A DNA stretch of 7,796 nucleotides from Burkholderiales bacterium. GTDB taxonomy: Bacteria > Pseudomonadota > Gammaproteobacteria > Burkholderiales > Burkholderiaceae_C. The translations under genes and the position numbers were made by a program. Shown piece by piece: positions 6,733 to 7,796 of the stretch. The notes beneath the pieces are model-generated. The model did no database searches and was not told where the DNA came from. It worked only from the letters and a program-made list of their open reading frames with translations. The number at the start of each line of letters is the position of its first letter. Positions within the stretch are counted from its first letter, which is position 1. Where the stretch lies: NCBI GenBank assembly GCA_025352345.1, contig JANXTP010000214.1, forward strand, positions 1 to 7,796, written 5' to 3'.

Positions 6733-7424
6733 AAACAAAGTGTGTTCGATCGCTGACCACCTCAGCAACGGTACTGCTGTTGCTAGGCACCACTGGCTGC
6801 GCCGGCCTGCTGCCGAAGCCACCTGTCGCGCCAACGGTCTACACGCTGGACGATGCGCCTAGCGCCGACGCTGCATCCACACACCGTTCGCCCGAAGCGA
6901 CTGGCGCACGCCCGACGCTGGCGGTGCATGTGCCGCAGGCGGCTGCGGGTTACGACAGCACGCGCATCGTTTACACCCGTGAGGCACAACGGCTCGACAC
7001 CTATGCCAACAGCGTCTGGATCGACACACCCGCGCAGATGCTGACGCCGATGATGGTGGCTGCGATCGAATCGGCGGGTGCGTTCCCGGCGGTCGTCAGC
7101 ACGCCCAGCGCAGCCCGTGCCGACGTAGAGCTGGACACGCAGATCTTACGTTTGCAGCAGGACTTCAGCGGCACGCCGAGCCGAGTAAGGTTCACGTTGC
7201 GCGCGAGCCTGATCGACGGCACGACGCGCCGGGTGCTGGCCAGCGAGCAGTTCGATGCGGTGGCCGACAGCTCCAGTGGAGATGCACGAGGTGGCGTGGT
7301 CGCAGCGCATGCGGCCGTGCGCAGTGTGCTGATCCAACTGGCCGCCTTGTGCAGCGATGCCGAAGCGCGCTGGAATGCGGCGAACCACGACACAAAGGCC
7401 GAACGCAAGAGCGTTCGGCCTTGA
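6729..7424 (+). CDS. ABC-type transport auxiliary lipoprotein (PqiC-like, ABC_trans_aux family)
   Basis: This is a predicted lipoprotein, probably the outer-membrane partner of the MCE protein, as PqiC is for PqiB. The N-terminus has Lys/Arg at 2-7, a hydrophobic core (TVLLLLG) and a lipobox ending TTGC, with C24 as the lipidated residue. The threonine at -3 is permitted but less common than leucine. Residue +2 is Ala, not Asp, which favours outer-membrane sorting. The mature part matches the auxiliary-lipoprotein domain: YTLDD just after the lipobox, then VHVPQAAAGYDSTRIVYTRE, LDTYANSVWIDTPAQMLTPMM, and a central region ADVELDTQILRLQQDF followed by RVRFTLRASLID. The 231-residue length is normal. 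The last codons, encoding AERKSVRP and the stop, are built from a perfect 12-base hairpin, so the C-terminus is largely dictated by the terminator. Confidence 0.9.
   Translation: MKTKCVRSLTTSATVLLLLGTTGCAGLLPKPPVAPTVYTLDDAPSADAASTHRSPEATGARPTLAVHVPQAAAGYDSTRIVYTREAQRLDTYANSVWIDTPAQMLTPMMVAAIESAGAFPAVVSTPSAARADVELDTQILRLQQDFSGTPSRVRFTLRASLIDGTTRRVLASEQFDAVADSSSGDARGGVVAAHAAVRSVLIQLAALCSDAEARWNAANHDTKAERKSVRP
7395..7422. terminator. Strong hairpin overlapping the lipoprotein stop codon (probable bidirectional terminator)
   Basis: AAGGCCGAACGC (7395-7406) and GCGTTCGGCCTT (7411-7422) form a perfect 12-base stem with a 4-base loop (AAGA). On the plus strand only TT follows within the stem. On the minus strand the stem is followed by TGTGT, a modest U-rich tail. 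It can therefore end minus-strand transcription of the SYLF gene and probably also plus-strand transcription of the operon. The stop codon of the lipoprotein begins on its last base. Confidence 0.75.
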
Positions 7425-7431
7425 AGATGAA

Positions 7432-7451
7432 TGCCGCTGTGACCAGCGGCA
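7432..7451. terminator. Second stem-loop between the convergent genes
   Basis: TGCCGCTG (7432-7439) and CAGCGGCA (7444-7451) form a perfect 8-base stem with loop TGAC. It lies nine bases after the first hairpin and six bases from the SYLF gene stop. A pyrimidine-rich run (TTCATCTTC) follows on the minus strand, and T-rich sequence follows on the plus strand at 7458-7471. It probably acts with the first hairpin as a tandem terminator. Confidence 0.55.
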
Positions 7452-7457
7452 ACCGCC

Positions 7458-7796
7458 TTACTTTGCTTTCTTGATGCGCGAGATCTTCGTGCCTTCGATG
7501 CTCAGGCTGGCCATCAGGCCCGCCTGGTCGAAGATGAAGGCGTAGGCGTCATCCTTCAGCGTCGATGACGACAGGTTCTTGGCCAGGCCTTCGCTGGCCA
7601 CCACCACCGTCGGACCGACGCCGATTTCCCAGCCCTTGGTGTCATCGATGTATTTCACAGCCTTCGGGCTCATCAGGAACACCACATAGCCGTAAGACTC
7701 GGCACCAGCCTGCCAGCCCCAGGAGGCCGAGACCGAATTGAAGTAGCCGTTGAAGGCGCCGCCCTTGGTGAGCACGCCTTCACCGTAGCTGCCGCC
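7458..7796 (-). CDS. SYLF-domain (Ysc84/DUF500) lipid-binding protein, C-terminal part
   Basis: The gene enters from the right edge of the window and ends at TAA (7460-7458); at least 112 codons are visible. The frame is open to the last base, starting GGSYGEGVLTKGG, so the GTG at 7775 is internal and the true start is outside. The visible part is the conserved core of the SYLF domain: GGAFNGYFNSVSASWGWQAG, SYGYVVFLMSPKAVKYI, GWEIGVGPTVVV, and DDAYAFIFDQAGLMASLSIEGTKISRI. Related proteins bind phosphoinositides or other lipids in eukaryotes. Bacterial members are mostly uncharacterised and often secreted or lipid-anchored; the signal sequence cannot be judged here. It converges on the lipid-transport operon across a 33-base gap containing two hairpins. 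Confidence 0.88.
   Translation of the reverse strand, partial: GGSYGEGVLTKGGAFNGYFNSVSASWGWQAGAESYGYVVFLMSPKAVKYIDDTKGWEIGVGPTVVVASEGLAKNLSSSTLKDDAYAFIFDQAGLMASLSIEGTKISRIKKAK

Noticed and set aside
1..7796. Mobile element, CRISPR array, toxin-antitoxin or defence island
   Set aside because: No transposase, integrase, direct-repeat array, tRNA or small toxin-like gene is seen, and all the DNA is accounted for by housekeeping and envelope genes of similar base composition.

Overview
The window is GC-rich, densely coded chromosomal DNA of a proteobacterium. The gene families (NtrB/NtrC, exonuclease III, YihY/BrkB, an MlaE/MlaF/MCE transporter and a SYLF-domain protein) and the wall of long antisense frames fit a high-GC gammaproteobacterium, possibly of the Xanthomonadales/Lysobacter-Nevskia type. 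That placement is an impression from protein style, not a search result. There are no tRNA or rRNA genes, CRISPR arrays, transposases, phage genes or recognisable defence genes. No gene-free stretch is longer than about 145 bases.

Layout. (1) 1-1995, plus strand: the C-terminal catalytic end of the nitrogen-regulation histidine kinase NtrB, then a complete sigma-54 activator NtrC. A near-consensus sigma-54 (-24/-12) promoter word lies inside the end of ntrB, and a TGCACC/GGTGC dyad lies in the ntrB-ntrC gap. (2) 2021-3680, minus strand: yihY/brkB-type membrane protein followed by xthA (exonuclease III), which converges on ntrC. The xthA start is most likely a TTG codon. (3) 3681-3825: a divergent intergenic region with an imperfect hairpin. 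(4) 3826-7424, plus strand: a tightly packed four-gene lipid-transport operon. It encodes a permease with an N-terminal STAS domain (MlaB-MlaE fusion), an MlaF-type ATPase, a single-MCE-domain membrane-anchored substrate-binding protein and a PqiC-like auxiliary lipoprotein. The last two junctions overlap (GTGA and ATGA). (5) 7395-7451: two perfect stem-loops in tandem, the first overlapping the lipoprotein stop codon, separating the operon from (6) a convergent, window-truncated SYLF-domain protein gene on the minus strand.

Working together: NtrB/NtrC sense and respond to nitrogen status, and the internal sigma-54 site would allow NtrC to be made separately from NtrB. The four-gene operon should form one envelope machine: permease plus ATPase in the inner membrane, the MCE protein spanning the periplasm, and the lipoprotein probably at the outer membrane, moving phospholipid or another lipid between membranes. 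No wholly new system is visible. The points most worth checking are the apparent ATC start codon of the MCE gene, the sigma-54 promoter inside ntrB, and the hybrid Mla/Pqi composition of the operon.
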